From assembly GCF_018320785.1 (NCBI RefSeq), contig NC_054886.1, positions 7,501,207 through 7,565,206 of the forward strand: a DNA stretch of 64,000 nucleotides, written 5' to 3'. Below, piece after piece: positions 25,710-37,200 of this stretch. The notes beneath the pieces were generated by a model. That model ran no database searches. It was given only the letters and a program-made list of their open reading frames with translations, and was not told the DNA's origin. Position numbers and translations under genes: made by a program. How positions within the stretch are numbered: position 1 is the stretch's first letter; each line of letters opens with the position of its first letter. Origin of the DNA: Cheilinus undulatus. Lineage: Eukaryota > Chordata > Actinopteri > Labriformes > Labridae.

Positions 25710-26032
25710 ATGCAGCGGACCGTGCAGGTCGCCGTGGCTCTACTGAACATCATATGGATCCTTTTCTTCCTAACAGCAGATCCTTCTAAGACACGCTGAA
25801 GAAAATTTAGATTTTATTATTGTTATCTTTATGTCAGTGCTAAATAAACCACCAGTAATATCAGTAATAAGTGCTTATTTGTTGTTAACATTGTGGTGTG
25901 TGTGTGTGTTTGCAGTGCCTGTGCAGAGGAGAAGTTCAGATGAGGATGTCGGGGTGTTTGGAGAGTTTTGCATTCAGCTTCCAAAAGTCGACATCTCCTT
26001 TAATAAAAGCAACAACACCAACTCATCTGCTG
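25710..26032 (+). pseudogene. Gene B, 5' exons: relative of gene C with a lost splice donor
   Basis: Exon 1 (from ATG 25710) encodes a signal sequence VALLNIIWILFFL that aligns with VALLNVVWVFFFL of gene C. Exon 2 (25916-26032, phase 1 to 1) encodes VPVQRRSSDED and then GEFCIQL, against VFVQKRSADEE and VEFCLHP in gene C, with N-glycosylation sequons NKS, NNT and NSS. Where gene C has a GTAAGA donor after GATCCTTTTTCAG, gene B has AAGACACG with no GT, and exon 1 runs into a stop at 25797. Either the gene is a pseudogene or it begins elsewhere: the frame open from 25831 into exon 2 encodes a hydrophobic leader (VISAYLLLTLWCVCVFA). Downstream parts may lie beyond a LINE insertion at 30834-32945. 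Confidence 0.6.
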
Positions 26033-26439
26033 GTAAAAGTCTTTAATTCTATCCACAGACACTAAACTACTAAATAAAAGGTTTTTATTCAGTTAAACTG
26101 ATTTTTAATTACATATTTTTGTTTTCTAGAAACTCTGATTTCCTGGATGACGGCCCCTGCAGAAGCAGAAACTCACATCCTATAAGTGAACTAGTTCAGC
26201 TTTAACATTGTAGGTATCTCCTGGTGGTTTATCGTTAAAGCGATAGTCTGAGCAGAGCTGGCTGGGCTCCTAAAAACCAGAGAATGGACCCTCCATGGTT
26301 GGGATTTATTGATATCAGTGCATGTGTGCTGAATCAGTAGAACTGGTGCTCATGTTACTCTGGTTTCTTCATGTCACGTCATTATGGAGCAGAAGAGTGT
26401 CAAGATATCATTGGCTTCTGATTTTTAACCACCTTTCAC

Positions 26440-26780
26440 AATTTTCCATCCTATTTGCTTCTTTTTAACTCATATTTGCTGCTTTTATCAAACTTTGAAT
26501 ATTTGAATTGTTTGTTTGTTTTTTTGCCACTGTTGTTCCATGGTGCCACTTTTTAATCACTTCTCACCATTTTCCTCCCATTTTGCCACTTTAGTTTTCC
26601 TCTTTTGACCTGTTTTGCTAATTTTAACTCATTTTTACCTCTCTTAAACCACTTTTCACCATTTTACGACTATTTTTCCCCTTTTTTTGCTTCTTTTAGA
26701 ACCATATTTGCTGCTTTTACCCAACTTTTTTGCCTTTTTCAATCATTTTCAGACATTGTTTGACCTATTTAACCCTTTAA
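26440..26780 (+). repeat. T-rich tract, unit like TTTTGCCACTTTT (left of LINE)
   Basis: Degenerate copies of TTTTGCCACTTTT, TTTTAACTCATTT and TTTCACCATTTT. The same vocabulary reappears at 29945-30035, on the other side of the LINE, and across 1.5 kb at 52840-54410. Confidence 0.65.
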
Positions 26781-26829
26781 AAGCTAGTGCGTCGCCGATG
26801 ACATGCTGTTGAAGCACATTTTGCATGAC

Positions 26830-29800
26830 CATAATTGTATGACTGTTTAGGTTATCAGAAAAATTCACAAAAAAACACTGCTGCTGCGGGCTCTGGGTCT
26901 GCACATTGCGGCTCAGATGCGGCCGGTGCTGCAGCTGCCTCTGCTCCACCGGTTGCTGCTGTTTCCACCTCCTCGGCGGCAGCTGCCTCTGCCCCCTCTC
27001 CACCCGCTACTGCTGCCTGCTCTCCATCCCTGTTGGTCTCATCGCTACCTGCCAACCCCACTGCTGTCTCCCCCGCGCCCGCCGTAAGCAGTCCCACTTA
27101 AGTGTTTTTATTTCTGGCCCCACCCCCACCTGTGACCGAGGTGTGGGGCGTTTCAGCAGGCTGCTAAGCCTTAACACTTGGCTCTCCTCTGCCTGTGGCT
27201 CCCATAACATAGGTTTCATTTATAACTTTGACTCCCTGTGGCAGAGAAGGCATCTCTTCGGGGCTGACGGGCTACATCTGAACAGCTCCGGCAGCCGTCT
27301 GCTGTCCTCCAATCTGGCTTACAGCATCCAACATGCCCGCTCGTCAGCCCCCTCTCACTGCCATGATCCCACACCTGCTGACCGGTTAATTAGAGATTGA
27401 TGCCCCCCGGTCCTAGTCCCCATAATTTCAGTTCTTCTTTTAGCAATAACATACAGTTTACTGGACTTGGACCCTCTAACTCTCCTAAACAATCACCTAT
27501 TTCTGTCATTATTACCCCTAGAGAGCACACCGACTACCACCATTTTAAACCATCCTCAGGCGCAAATCTGCATAATCTTAAACCCATACTCCCATGTAGC
27601 CCCCTGGCTCATTCCCCCCAACCATTACAAACAACACTGAATATGGCACTTTTAAATGTTAGATCTCTTTTAAACAAGTCTTTTCTTATTAACGACTTGA
27701 TTTTAGATAATATTGGTTTTATGTTTTTAACTGAAACCTGGCTCAGCACTGATGCACCTGTAGCCCTTATTGAAGCCTCCCCCCCTAATTACAATTTTTT
27801 ATATTCTTTTAGACAAGGAAAAAGAGGTGGGGGGACAGCCACAATTCTTTTAGCATGATATGGTTTTAAAGAAATTGTATTTAATGAATATACATCTTTT
27901 GAGCATCATTCCTTTGTTTTTAGCAGTCCTCCTATTCTATGTTTAACCATCTACAGACCACCTAAACATTGTGCCTCCTTTATGACAGAATTGCTCTCTT
28001 TTATCCACTCCAAATATGACAGAATTATTATTTTAGGTGATTTTAATCTTCATGTAGACTCTTTTAGCTTGGAGTTTTTAAACCTTCTTAACTGTATGAA
28101 TTTTAATCAACATGTAACACAGCCCACCCACAACAGAGGTCACATTTTAGATCTAGTTATTCCTTATGGCCTGTCAGCATCTGTGACCTCTGTTGTGGAC
28201 GTGGGCTTGTCTGACCATTTTTGTGTCTTTTTTAATGTGAATGATTTTAAGCAGCAGGAAATACCAGTGCGTACTGTCAGGAAGCGCTATCTTACTGCTG
28301 AAGTGGCTGCAGATTTTATTGGCATTTTAACTGATATCCCCCCAAATGTTTTACTGTCCTCTTGTAATTTTATTGTGAACAATTTTAACAGTAAACTTAG
28401 GTGAGCTCTGGACACTGTGGCACCAATAAAAATTAAAAATGTCTCATCCAACCCAAAGCCCCCATGGAGAAACAATAATATTACCAATCTGAAAAGAAAC
28501 TGCAGAAAAGCAGAACGGAGGTGGCAAAAAACAAGCTGCAAGTTAATTATGAAATATTCCGTGCACAATTAAACATCTACCACAAAGCAGTTAAACAAGC
28601 AAGAAGGGAACATTTTTCTAAACTAATTCATGACAACCAAAATAATCCAAAAATTCTGTTTACAACAATAGACCGTTTAATCAACCCTGTTTTTAACCAA
28701 TTTTACGACCCAGATTTGTCATGTGAAGACTCTGCAGTCTACTTCAGACGTAAAATAGATTTTATCAGATCAAACCTTTTACTTTCTCTGCCTTTTAATT
28801 TTAGCTCATCCAAGTCTATGCTTTTAAATGAGGAAACACTGGAGAGTTTTGTCTTGGTTGATGCTGAGATGCTTGATAAAGTTTTTAAACAACTCAAGCC
28901 AACTACCTGCCTTTTAAACCCCATCTCAGCATCCCTTTTTAAAAACTCTTTTGACTTTTTAAAACATGACATTCTTACCATTTTAAATTATTCTCTTCAG
29001 ACAGGTGTATTCCCCTCTGCTTTTAAAACTTAACGACCTCAGGTCCAACATGGATAAGAAATTACCTTCTGTTTTAGTTTTATTGGACCTGAGTGCAGCT
29101 TTTGATACAGTCCACCATGACATTCTTTTAAACAGACCATGATTTTATTGGCATCTCTGGCACTTCTTTTAACTGGTTTAAATCTCATCTTACTGACAGA
29201 AAGTTTTATATGAATCTTGGGGAGCGCTCTTCCAAATTTTATGACATCAAGTGTGGTGTTCCCCAAGGTTCAATTTTAGACCCTACTCTTTTTAACCTTT
29301 ATATGCTATCTCTAGGAAATGTCATCAGCAGGCACGGCATCAACTTCCACAGCTATGTTGACGACCCTCGTTGCCATGTCTCCTGATGACACAGGGCCTC
29401 TTGATGCCCTATTTAACTGTATTTTAGATATTAAATCATGGATGGCAGAAAACTTTTTACAGCTCAACCGGACAAAACCCAGGTTTTAGTCATTGGTGCA
29501 GGGGACAAGAGAGAGAAACTGGCCAGCAAACTCAAGGCACTAAAAATTTAAGTTGTCAATTTAACAGGCTAAAAATTTAAGGGTTTTATTTGACTCAGAT
29601 CTTAGTTTAGAACCACAGAACCTCGCGATATCACCAAGAAAGCATTTTATCGTTTAAAGAATTTAGCCAGAGTGCAACCGTTTCTCTCTCAAGCCAATGC
29701 AGAGACATTATTCCATGCTTTTATTTCCTGTAGAATTGATTATTGTAATACTCTCCTTTCTGGTCTCCCCAGAAAGAATATCTCATATCTTCAGCTCCTC

Positions 29801-29905
29801 CAGAACTCAGCTGCTAGAATGCTGACAGGGACCAGAAAGAGAGATCACTTTGATTGGTTTTTAAAATCTGAAAAAAAGAAGACTGATTCTTTTATATTTT
29901 ATTGA
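26830..29905 (+). mobile_element. Degenerate CR1/L2-like non-LTR retrotransposon
   Basis: Reading along the + strand: an alanine- and proline-rich stretch; the end of an ORF1 with the esterase-like motif GADGLHLNSSG (about 27260); an ORF2 start near 27400 with an apurinic endonuclease domain (ALLNVRSLLNKS, TETWLS, then ILGDFNLHVD and DLGLSDH-like blocks); then reverse-transcriptase pieces (LLDLSAAFDTVHHD near 29080, VPQGSI near 29260). The usual active-site Y-x-D-D is degraded near 29350, where YVDDP is followed by a frame change. A stop at 27856, another at 28402 and frameshifts break ORF2, so this copy cannot move. The CR1/L2-like assignment is from the ORF1 esterase plus endonuclease layout. 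It interrupts gene B. Confidence 0.85.
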
Positions 29906-29939
29906 TAATGATTTCTGCAGATTTCAGCAATATGGATTC

Positions 29940-30040
29940 AAAATAAAGGTCCTATTTTGCCATTTTTAACCAATTTGGGCCATTTTTGCCTACACTTTGC
30001 CTCATTTTGCCACATTTATGCCACTTTTCACCCATCCTGA
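29940..30040 (+). repeat. T-rich tract, right of LINE
   Basis: Words TTTTGCCATTTTTAACC and CATTTTGCCACATTTATGCC continue the tract seen left of the LINE. This suggests the element inserted inside a pre-existing tract. Confidence 0.55.
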
Positions 30041-30833
30041 TTTTAATGCACATCATGGCTTAGCTAGGAGGTCTGACATTACTTTCTGTAATCGGTCAGT
30101 GTGTTCATACACATTGTTAACATTACCAATAAAAAGTTTTTTTTTAATGGAAAAGGGAAAATGCTAATTGTACTAGAGCATTAATAAAATTATTTTTTTG
30201 TTGCCTTGATAAGAGTGGTTATTATTCAGGTTGAAAATAATGATGGTGTTACGTTTCCCCCCAAAGAAATCACAAATTTTATAAGAAAGGTTGCTAATGG
30301 GGAAACTAACAAAAAACTGCATGGACAAATCAGAATGGGTCTTGGGTTTCTGAAAGGTGGCAGGGGATTGTTTCTCCACACTGCTACCAACTAAGTCAAA
30401 AATAATAGAAGAACTAAAAAACTGCCCCCAAGTAAAGATTGGTGGGAGTCATTTTCAAATAAGGGGTAAGTGAAATAAACATATTTTTTAATTTTCCCCC
30501 TCACACACAAACAAAAAGGCCCTGAAACAAAGTTTTCTCTTGTCTTTAAATTCAAAAACAAACAGAGAGCCAACTAATGGTGTTGACCCTCACACACTCA
30601 TAACCCAACCCAAACTGAGCAGCAGCCTGCTCCCTATATAGCCTCCCAGCCCTGCTGATTACCAGCAGCTCTTAGCTGGGAGCAGACACCTCTGGTGCAC
30701 CAAGTTTGCCTAAACAAGCAGAGTGAATTTTCACTGAGTTTTTGTGGGAAAAAAAAATCATCCAGTTTCTTAAAAATTTAAGAATTCATAACACCTCCCC
30801 CCTAAAAGACAACAAATCTAACAGATTTTTAAG
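30041..30833 (+). other. Intron or intergenic DNA, nothing recognised
   Basis: Short ORFs occur on both strands but none has a family signature. Around 30620-30700 the sequence is more GC-rich and carries a TATATAG word. I can support no gene here. Confidence 0.4.
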
Positions 30834-31343
30834 ATGAGACGGTCAGTCTTCCAACTGAGCTGGACCGCAGTTATCTCGACATTTCTGATGAAGTGTTTCC
30901 TCTCGTGGCCACCGTGGTGGAGGAAGACGAGTACAACCTTGACTCTGAGCCTTCGCCTTCTCCCAGTGAGTCTTCTTCTTAAACCCTTATAGATGATGTG
31001 AAATAAAAAGTTAGACTAAGGGTGTTCATGTCAAAAAAAATGACATTAAAAACAATATACATCAATGTTTTTTAACTTCTTTTGAATCATTTCTTTCTCC
31101 TCGTTCACACAGCTCTTAACGGACAGGAGGTAGAGATAGAGACCTGCGTCAGACTGCTAACACCCTACCTGCCCATTCCCCCTGATTTCCTGATCATTAA
31201 CACCTGCTGGTGCGGTGTGTGTCATCCCTCTCTCTCACCGCACAACATGCACGTCCAATTCCTCCTAAAGTCTGACCCTCCATGTAATGCACAGAATGAC
31301 AGAAGCTGTGTTCAGAATTATTTTCCTGATCATTGTTCGTGAG
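30834..31343 (+). CDS. Candidate downstream exons of gene B (CXC-bearing)
   Basis: An acceptor before 30834 opens a 132-nt exon (30834-30965, phase 1 to 1) rich in acidic residues (VEEDEYNLDSEPSPSPS), ended by a GTGAGT donor. A further exon starts at 31113 in matching phase, encodes NGQEVEIETCVRLL and then a CWC motif in INTCWCGVC, and stays open to a stop ending at 31342. CWC could be the C-x-C pair of a chemokine domain, as in genes C and D. Several GT sites follow within 10 bases; only one (after GGTGT) keeps frame with the open exon at 32722. I do not recognise the acidic exon. Joining these to gene B is inference from phase, strand and position, and they may be relics. Confidence 0.35.
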
Positions 31344-32267
31344 TGCCAAAGAGCGCAGCGCTCCATCAGCTCTCTCTGAGAGTTCGTTTTTACTCTGTTT
31401 GCCTCTCTGTTCCTGTCCTTGTCCGTAAATTAAACGCTTTATAAAAAGAGGCCAATTTTTATGGATAGAAGGAATTTCCCCTCAAATATCAGACTGATGG
31501 TTCAGTATCTCTGTGCCAGTGTCCTTTCCTGTGCGTCATGACGCGCATCAGAGCAGTGGAGACGCTGATACTGTCTGCAGCGCTATGAGGAGCGTTAAAG
31601 CTTCTGTGCGCACTTAAAGAAATTAGACTGTGCCTTGTTTACTAACATAAACAGTTTTAGTGCAAAAATTAAATTCAGACCTGATCCCAACACAGCCATC
31701 TAACTCAGATCTTTTAGTAGAGCTAACAGGATCATTCTGGTTAAAAGCTGCTGCAGGTGCTCTTGAAATATGTCTGTAATTAATTATTTCCTAAAGTGTT
31801 TATAACCCTAAGTTCCTGACACTGTTTTGGCATTATGACAATGTAAATCCTGTGTGGTGGATAAGTTTATCAGTCAGAGGTGGAGCCATGGGGGGGCTTG
31901 TGGGGTCTATGCCCCTAATGTTAACCCAGAAGCCCTGAATCTTTACCTCTGGTGAAAGTATGTTATCTCTGATAACTGATGAATGTAAAAAGAACTATCT
32001 TGGATTTTGATAACAGATTGACCCTGCTGATCACAACGTGGAAATTTCACTCTTGTTGCCAAACTGAAAAAACCCAAATCAGATGTTTTTTTTTTTTTGA
32101 ATTTGAAAAGCTTAAAAGCACGATCTACAACATAAATAAAGTTAATGACAAATTTGATTAATTGTCCCATTACTATTTATATTTTTATCAATATCGTGAT
32201 AATATCGTTATCGTGACATTTTTTGCCCACGACAATCATGAAGTGAAAATCTGATATCGTGACAGCC

Positions 32268-32305
<38 letters not shown>

Positions 32306-32721
32306 CTGTCGGCTTGGTTTCTACTGTCTCGGTTTTGGGTCAGGTCTGGAAATAAAAATGTGTCCTCTCTTCCATTTAGTGCAGACTTGTGTGTATCGAT
32401 GTATCACAGAATATCAGATTTATGCGTTTTGCTGCTGTTAATGCAGCAAAATAATGTTAAAGAAAATGTCTGATAGTTGTTTTAAATGGCCGGAATTCTT
32501 GAGGACTGCCCGTTGTTTTGACCTGGGACAAAAAAGTCTAGTGGAAACGCTGTGTTATACATATGACCATGTATGTGTTTCCATACATACATAACGATTA
32601 ATCAATTAATTGATCGTTAACATTATCGATGCTCGAGGTTGGCAGGTTTCTTCCAAATGCCCATCCCTACTACAGACAGGAGAGTATTTAGGCTTTGTGA
32701 CAATGCATAGTATTCACAGAC
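31344..32721 (+). other. Candidate gene B intron, no exon recognised
   Basis: Apart from a TA microsatellite at 32271-32302 and short ORFs without signatures, I see nothing identifiable. Confidence 0.4.
32271..32302. repeat. (TA)n microsatellite
   Basis: A 32-base uninterrupted TA repeat. Confidence 0.95.
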
Positions 32722-32945
32722 ATTTTTCTTTCCACAGAATTACAAAACCATCAGCGACAGACTCTGCTTCTGGATCCAGGATGATTCAAATGCTTAAGAG
32801 AGTCCACGGGATTTCAAAGATTTTGAGCCAGACCTCGCCGACATGTAACGCCTTTAATATAAAAATAAAGCAAAGAGTAGATTTAGGATTTCAGATCATC
32901 AAACAGATCTCAGACAAAGACAACCCAAGTAAATACAAAGTGTAG
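32722..32945 (+). CDS. Candidate last exon of gene B (chemokine-like, fourth cysteine missing)
   Basis: A good polypyrimidine tract and AG precede 32722. The phase-2 frame is open for 74 codons to a TAG ending at 32945. It encodes SQTSPTCNAFNIKIK, like the third-cysteine block of genes C and D (compare TTTPGCPALVV), then DLGFQIIKQISDKD, which could be the C-terminal helix. Unlike the other domains there is no intron after the third cysteine and no fourth cysteine. If joined to CWC at 31113, the second-to-third cysteine gap would be about 37 residues, longer than the 22-27 seen elsewhere. It is either a decayed or a diverged domain. Confidence 0.3.
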
Positions 32946-33530
32946 TTTTTAAATGATGATTTCATTTATTAAGGGAAAAACAATCCAAACCTACTTGGCC
33001 CTATGAGGAACCACACATGCCCCCTAAACCTGATAACTGGTTGTTCCACTTCTGGCAGCAACAACTGCAATCAGGTGTTTGCAGTAACTGTTGATGAGTC
33101 TTTTCTTTTAAGGCCATGCCACAGTATCTCTAAAACATTATTTATTTTTAAGCCAGTCAGTCAACAATGTTTTTCTGGGTTTTTTGTGACCTTCTGGATG
33201 AGTCCTCAATGTGCTCTTGGAGTCATTTTGGTAGGCTGGCCACTCCTGAGAAGGATTACCATGGTTTCAGGTTTTCTCCACTTGTGGATAATGGCTCTCA
33301 AGTGAGTCATCCAGGTCTTTTTATTGTTCTGGGTTTTTAGTGGCCTCCTGGATGAGTCCTCAATGTGCTCTTGGAGTCATTTTGGTATGCTGACCACTCC
33401 TGAGAAGGTTTACCATAGTTCCAAGTTTTCTCCACTTGTGGGTTATGGCTCTCATTGTGGGTCCGTGGCGTCCTAAAGCATTAGAAATGTCTTTGTAACC
33501 CTTTCCAGACATGTCAAAGTCTACAATACA
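32940..33530 (+). mobile_element. Tc1-type transposon fragment
   Basis: The stretch has a repeated internal segment: CTGGATGAGTCCTCAATGTG occurs at about 33193 and 33350. It shares words with 48540-49290 in the opposite sense, including GACTCATCCAGGAGGTCAC there. No complete transposase frame is left. Confidence 0.5.
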
Positions 33531-34259
33531 TTGTTATTGGAGGAAGAACTACATAAACATTAAATAAAAGGGCATTTTAATGTTAGTTTGGTTGAATATA
33601 TAAAAATATAAGTTTTATATTTCTCTGTACATTTTTGGCATGACTAAATGTTTAGACAAAACTTCTGATAGGGGCTCACATTAAAAGAGTTTGTTAGCTA
33701 CACCTGATAAATTAATTGGAGACAACAGAAAAACATTTGCTATTTCTGTTCATCACGTCTCAGTGGCCAAAGTTTATCAAAGTGACCAATGCCCAGTACC
33801 AATGTTAAATCAATGCATCCTGCATTCCATTGTAGCTTATTGTCTGCAGCACTGGGGATAAATGTCTCCATGGTTAATATGTAAACTTAGCACAAAAAGT
33901 ACAGAAATTTGTGTTTGGTAGATTATTTCTTTGTTGTAACAATGCTTCTTGGCAATAAATCTTAAACCGTTGTCAGTTGCACACTGTTGCTATCCAAATG
34001 TATTTAACAGAGAATAAAAAAGACACCTATTAAGCTCTAATGCAGTGTGTGTTGTGTGACAGTAAATCACACCTTCTATTTGTGATAACCTCTTTGGTTT
34101 TGTGGTGAAATGGTGAGTCACACAACCCTTCATCATGGAAAAACACCTATGGACAGATCAGACTTTGTGTTTTAGCTGTGGTTTTATGTTCTGCAGCACA
34201 GACGTGTCCCTCACAGACAGTCCATCAGAAACTCCCAAAGTACATCTGTCAAGAGAAAC

Positions 34260-37200
34260 ATGCATTGGGTTGCAAAGATCATCGTTGCTCTCCTGAACGT
34301 TGTGTGGGTTTTCTTCTTTTTGCAACCAGATCCTTTTTCAGGTAAGAAGTCATAGCAGCTGGAAACTTAAACTTTTTAGAACTGTTTAAACTGCAAGATG
34401 TGCCAGAAAATCATGATTATGTACCTCCTTACAGCCCTGATGTTTGTTTGATTTACTGGAGCAGTTTTTCATGACTTTGCCAAATTTGTGCAAGAAACTT
34501 TGAATTAGATCTGAGCATTTTTTGTGAGATGCCCAGAAATCTGTGATATCCTGAGACCCTTGTGCTGGATCTGACAAACTTCTGTGTACTGATAAGTGAA
34601 TCTCCAAAGACCTGGTAAATTTTTGTGAGATGCCAAAACATTTTAAAGTCCAGGAATCTTGCAAAGGTTTTATATGGACTTATGAGACCAGAGAAACTTT
34701 TACATAGCTGGGAAACTTTTAAGAGACCTGATACAAGAAGCTTAAAGACCCTGTAAAGTGATAATAAATCTGTTTTTTGATTTGTTGTATGACAGGCCAG
34801 TGTGTTATGAACAGAGGTTGTGCTTGACTTTTTTGGCTTGTCTGTCATTTTGACAGAAAGGGTCGCAAAAATTCTGTCATACCATTTTATAATTTTCTCT
34901 TTAATATCTGTAATACAATAAAATTTAATACAACTTTATTAGTTGTGTTTAATTAATGAAGACCCCTTTCCCAACTCATACTTAAAGAACAATCTTTGAT
35001 GTTATGCATTTTTAATGGAATTGAGAGAAAGATGAACACAGTAGCACAGCGTTTACTCCTCATCATTTTATGCAGTGATGGTGGAGCACAATCTCTGTTT
35101 TCAAGCAAGCAACTATGAACTGCGCCATTTAAAATATCCCGTACAGTTTTAAGAATATTTTCAATATCAAGATGTTGTAGTTTGATGACCATACAGTCAT
35201 GGATGAAAGTATTGGCACCCCTGGAATTTTTCCAGAAAATACACCATTTCTCCCAGAAAATTGTTGTAATTACAAATACTTTCGGTATACACATGTTTAT
35301 TTCATTTATGTGCACTGGAACAACACAAAAAAGTAGAAGAAAAAAGCCAAGTTACAAGATAAGTTGTTAAAAGGCTGCTCTGTGGAGCTGTGCGCATTTT
35401 TGTCTGCTCCATGGGAGTCGTAATCCGAAAAAAAACGTCATGCACTCAGACCTTGCACACTGAGTCAGGTGGGTTAGTATTTACCTTGACTGCGAAAATT
35501 CATAGAACGTGGCAAATAGTTTTGCACTGCAAGCCTGTGTCTCTGTCACTCCTTTAAAGTCCAGCTGGATCCATTCATCCTGACCGAGAGCTTTATGCAG
35601 CACAAGGCCATGTGTCATGGCACTAAGACAAGTTGGAGAGATGGACAATAACTTTTTAATTCTGTCTCTGTTATGACCTGTGGGTAGGCTACAAACGTAT
35701 GCCTTTATCTGTTATATTTCAGTGGTTGATATCCACATAATACACAAACTACGGTGTTTAAAGTGAGGTTTCAGTGTGAGAGAGGGAGAAAGATGGGGAG
35801 TTGTTGGGCGGGGGTGAGTTAGCAAGAACGAATAAAGCAACAGGTGTTGATCTCAATCATCATCATTCACCCATCTTTCTTATATTTATATATATATGGT
35901 TGATATCCACATAATAAATAAACAAACTTTGGTGTTTGAAGTGAGGCTTCAGTGCAAGAGAGAGAGAGAAAGGGAAGGGCGGGCGGTGGTGAGCAAGCAA
36001 GGACGATTCAGCAGGAATTGGTCTGAATTATCAATCACCCATTTAATTGACTTGGACTTGGAAATTTCACATAAAATCCAACCTATTAAAAAAACAAAAA
36101 CGAAAAATGAAAATTTCGGCGGCAGTGTGCAGACATGATTATAACAACATGAAACGGGCTCATTGTGCAAAGGCTGTTCACTCTGCATGCCGACCTGTAT
36201 TCATCTGTGACATATGAGACACCTGCAGGCCTCTCAGTGTTGTCAGCATGGAGACCGATGCGCTTTCACTAATCTGCGGTGTCGAGGTCAGTGAGAGAGC
36301 CCACTGGCTACAAGATTTTTAATAGACTCAATAACCTCCTTGATAGTCCATGTGTGTAAAATGGAAACGGTCTATGCATCTGTCTCTGTGTGTGCCCTGA
36401 AATGCAGGCTCATCCTCACCATTTCAGTCCATCAAAATGACGGACAGCCTTCAAAATTCTCCATCATCCTCCAAAAAAATCTGTCGATGACGGAGAACTT
36501 TTGGTTAACACGACCTCTGGTTATGAACCACCAGGCCATATTTCGATGAAATAAAGCATCTCTAAGTTTAGAAAATTAAGCTTCAAATCATCAGAAAAGG
36601 CAGTAAAATCTGCTCTAGGATGGTGTGGGCGTGTCTGTTGAATGAGCTGAAGCCACGCCCACTCGCAAAAAATACTTTCTCATATTTCAAAAAATGCTTC
36701 TACCTGAATAGATGAATACTGTCTGCTGTGCTGGAACTGTTAGACCTCAGTAACAGCTACCAGAGAAACAATCACATTTATGTCATGAAAGACAGTTTAG
36801 CCTGAAAGGGGACATATTTTACCCTTTTTTAGTTTATATATTTCTCAGAGGTCACCAAAACATGCCTGTGAAGTTTTTTGCTAAAAAAAACACAACAGTA
36901 ACAGATTTTGAATGTCTAAAAAGCCCTCTGTCTCAGCCCTCTCAGAACGAGCGGTTTCTGTGTCGGTGGCTTTGAATGGTAATTAGCTGTCTGACTCCAC
37001 CCCTGACCACATCCCTCTCAGGAAACGGATGCAGCACTTTTCTGATACTTCAGGGTGGACAGACCAGGGACAAATATTTGTGTTAGAAAAGCCTGAAAAA
37101 GTGATTTTTGCATAATATGCCCCCTTTAAACCTTTTTTGTTGCCAGATTACAGTGAGAAATTTGTGCAAAATTCTGAGGAATTGTTGTGGGAGTGTGTAG

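Noticed and set aside
26123-26187. Possible short terminal exon of gene B after TTTTCTAG
   Set aside because: It would encode about 18 residues and stop, with no similarity to genes C or D. The acceptor alone is not enough.
26835-27101. Ala/Pro-rich ORFs on both strands
   Set aside because: They sit at the start of the LINE and are best read as its low-complexity ORF1 region, not a host gene.
34386-34848. Two overlapping minus-strand ORFs of 92 and 131 codons
   Set aside because: They lie in gene C intron 1, share no family signature and overlap each other in different frames.
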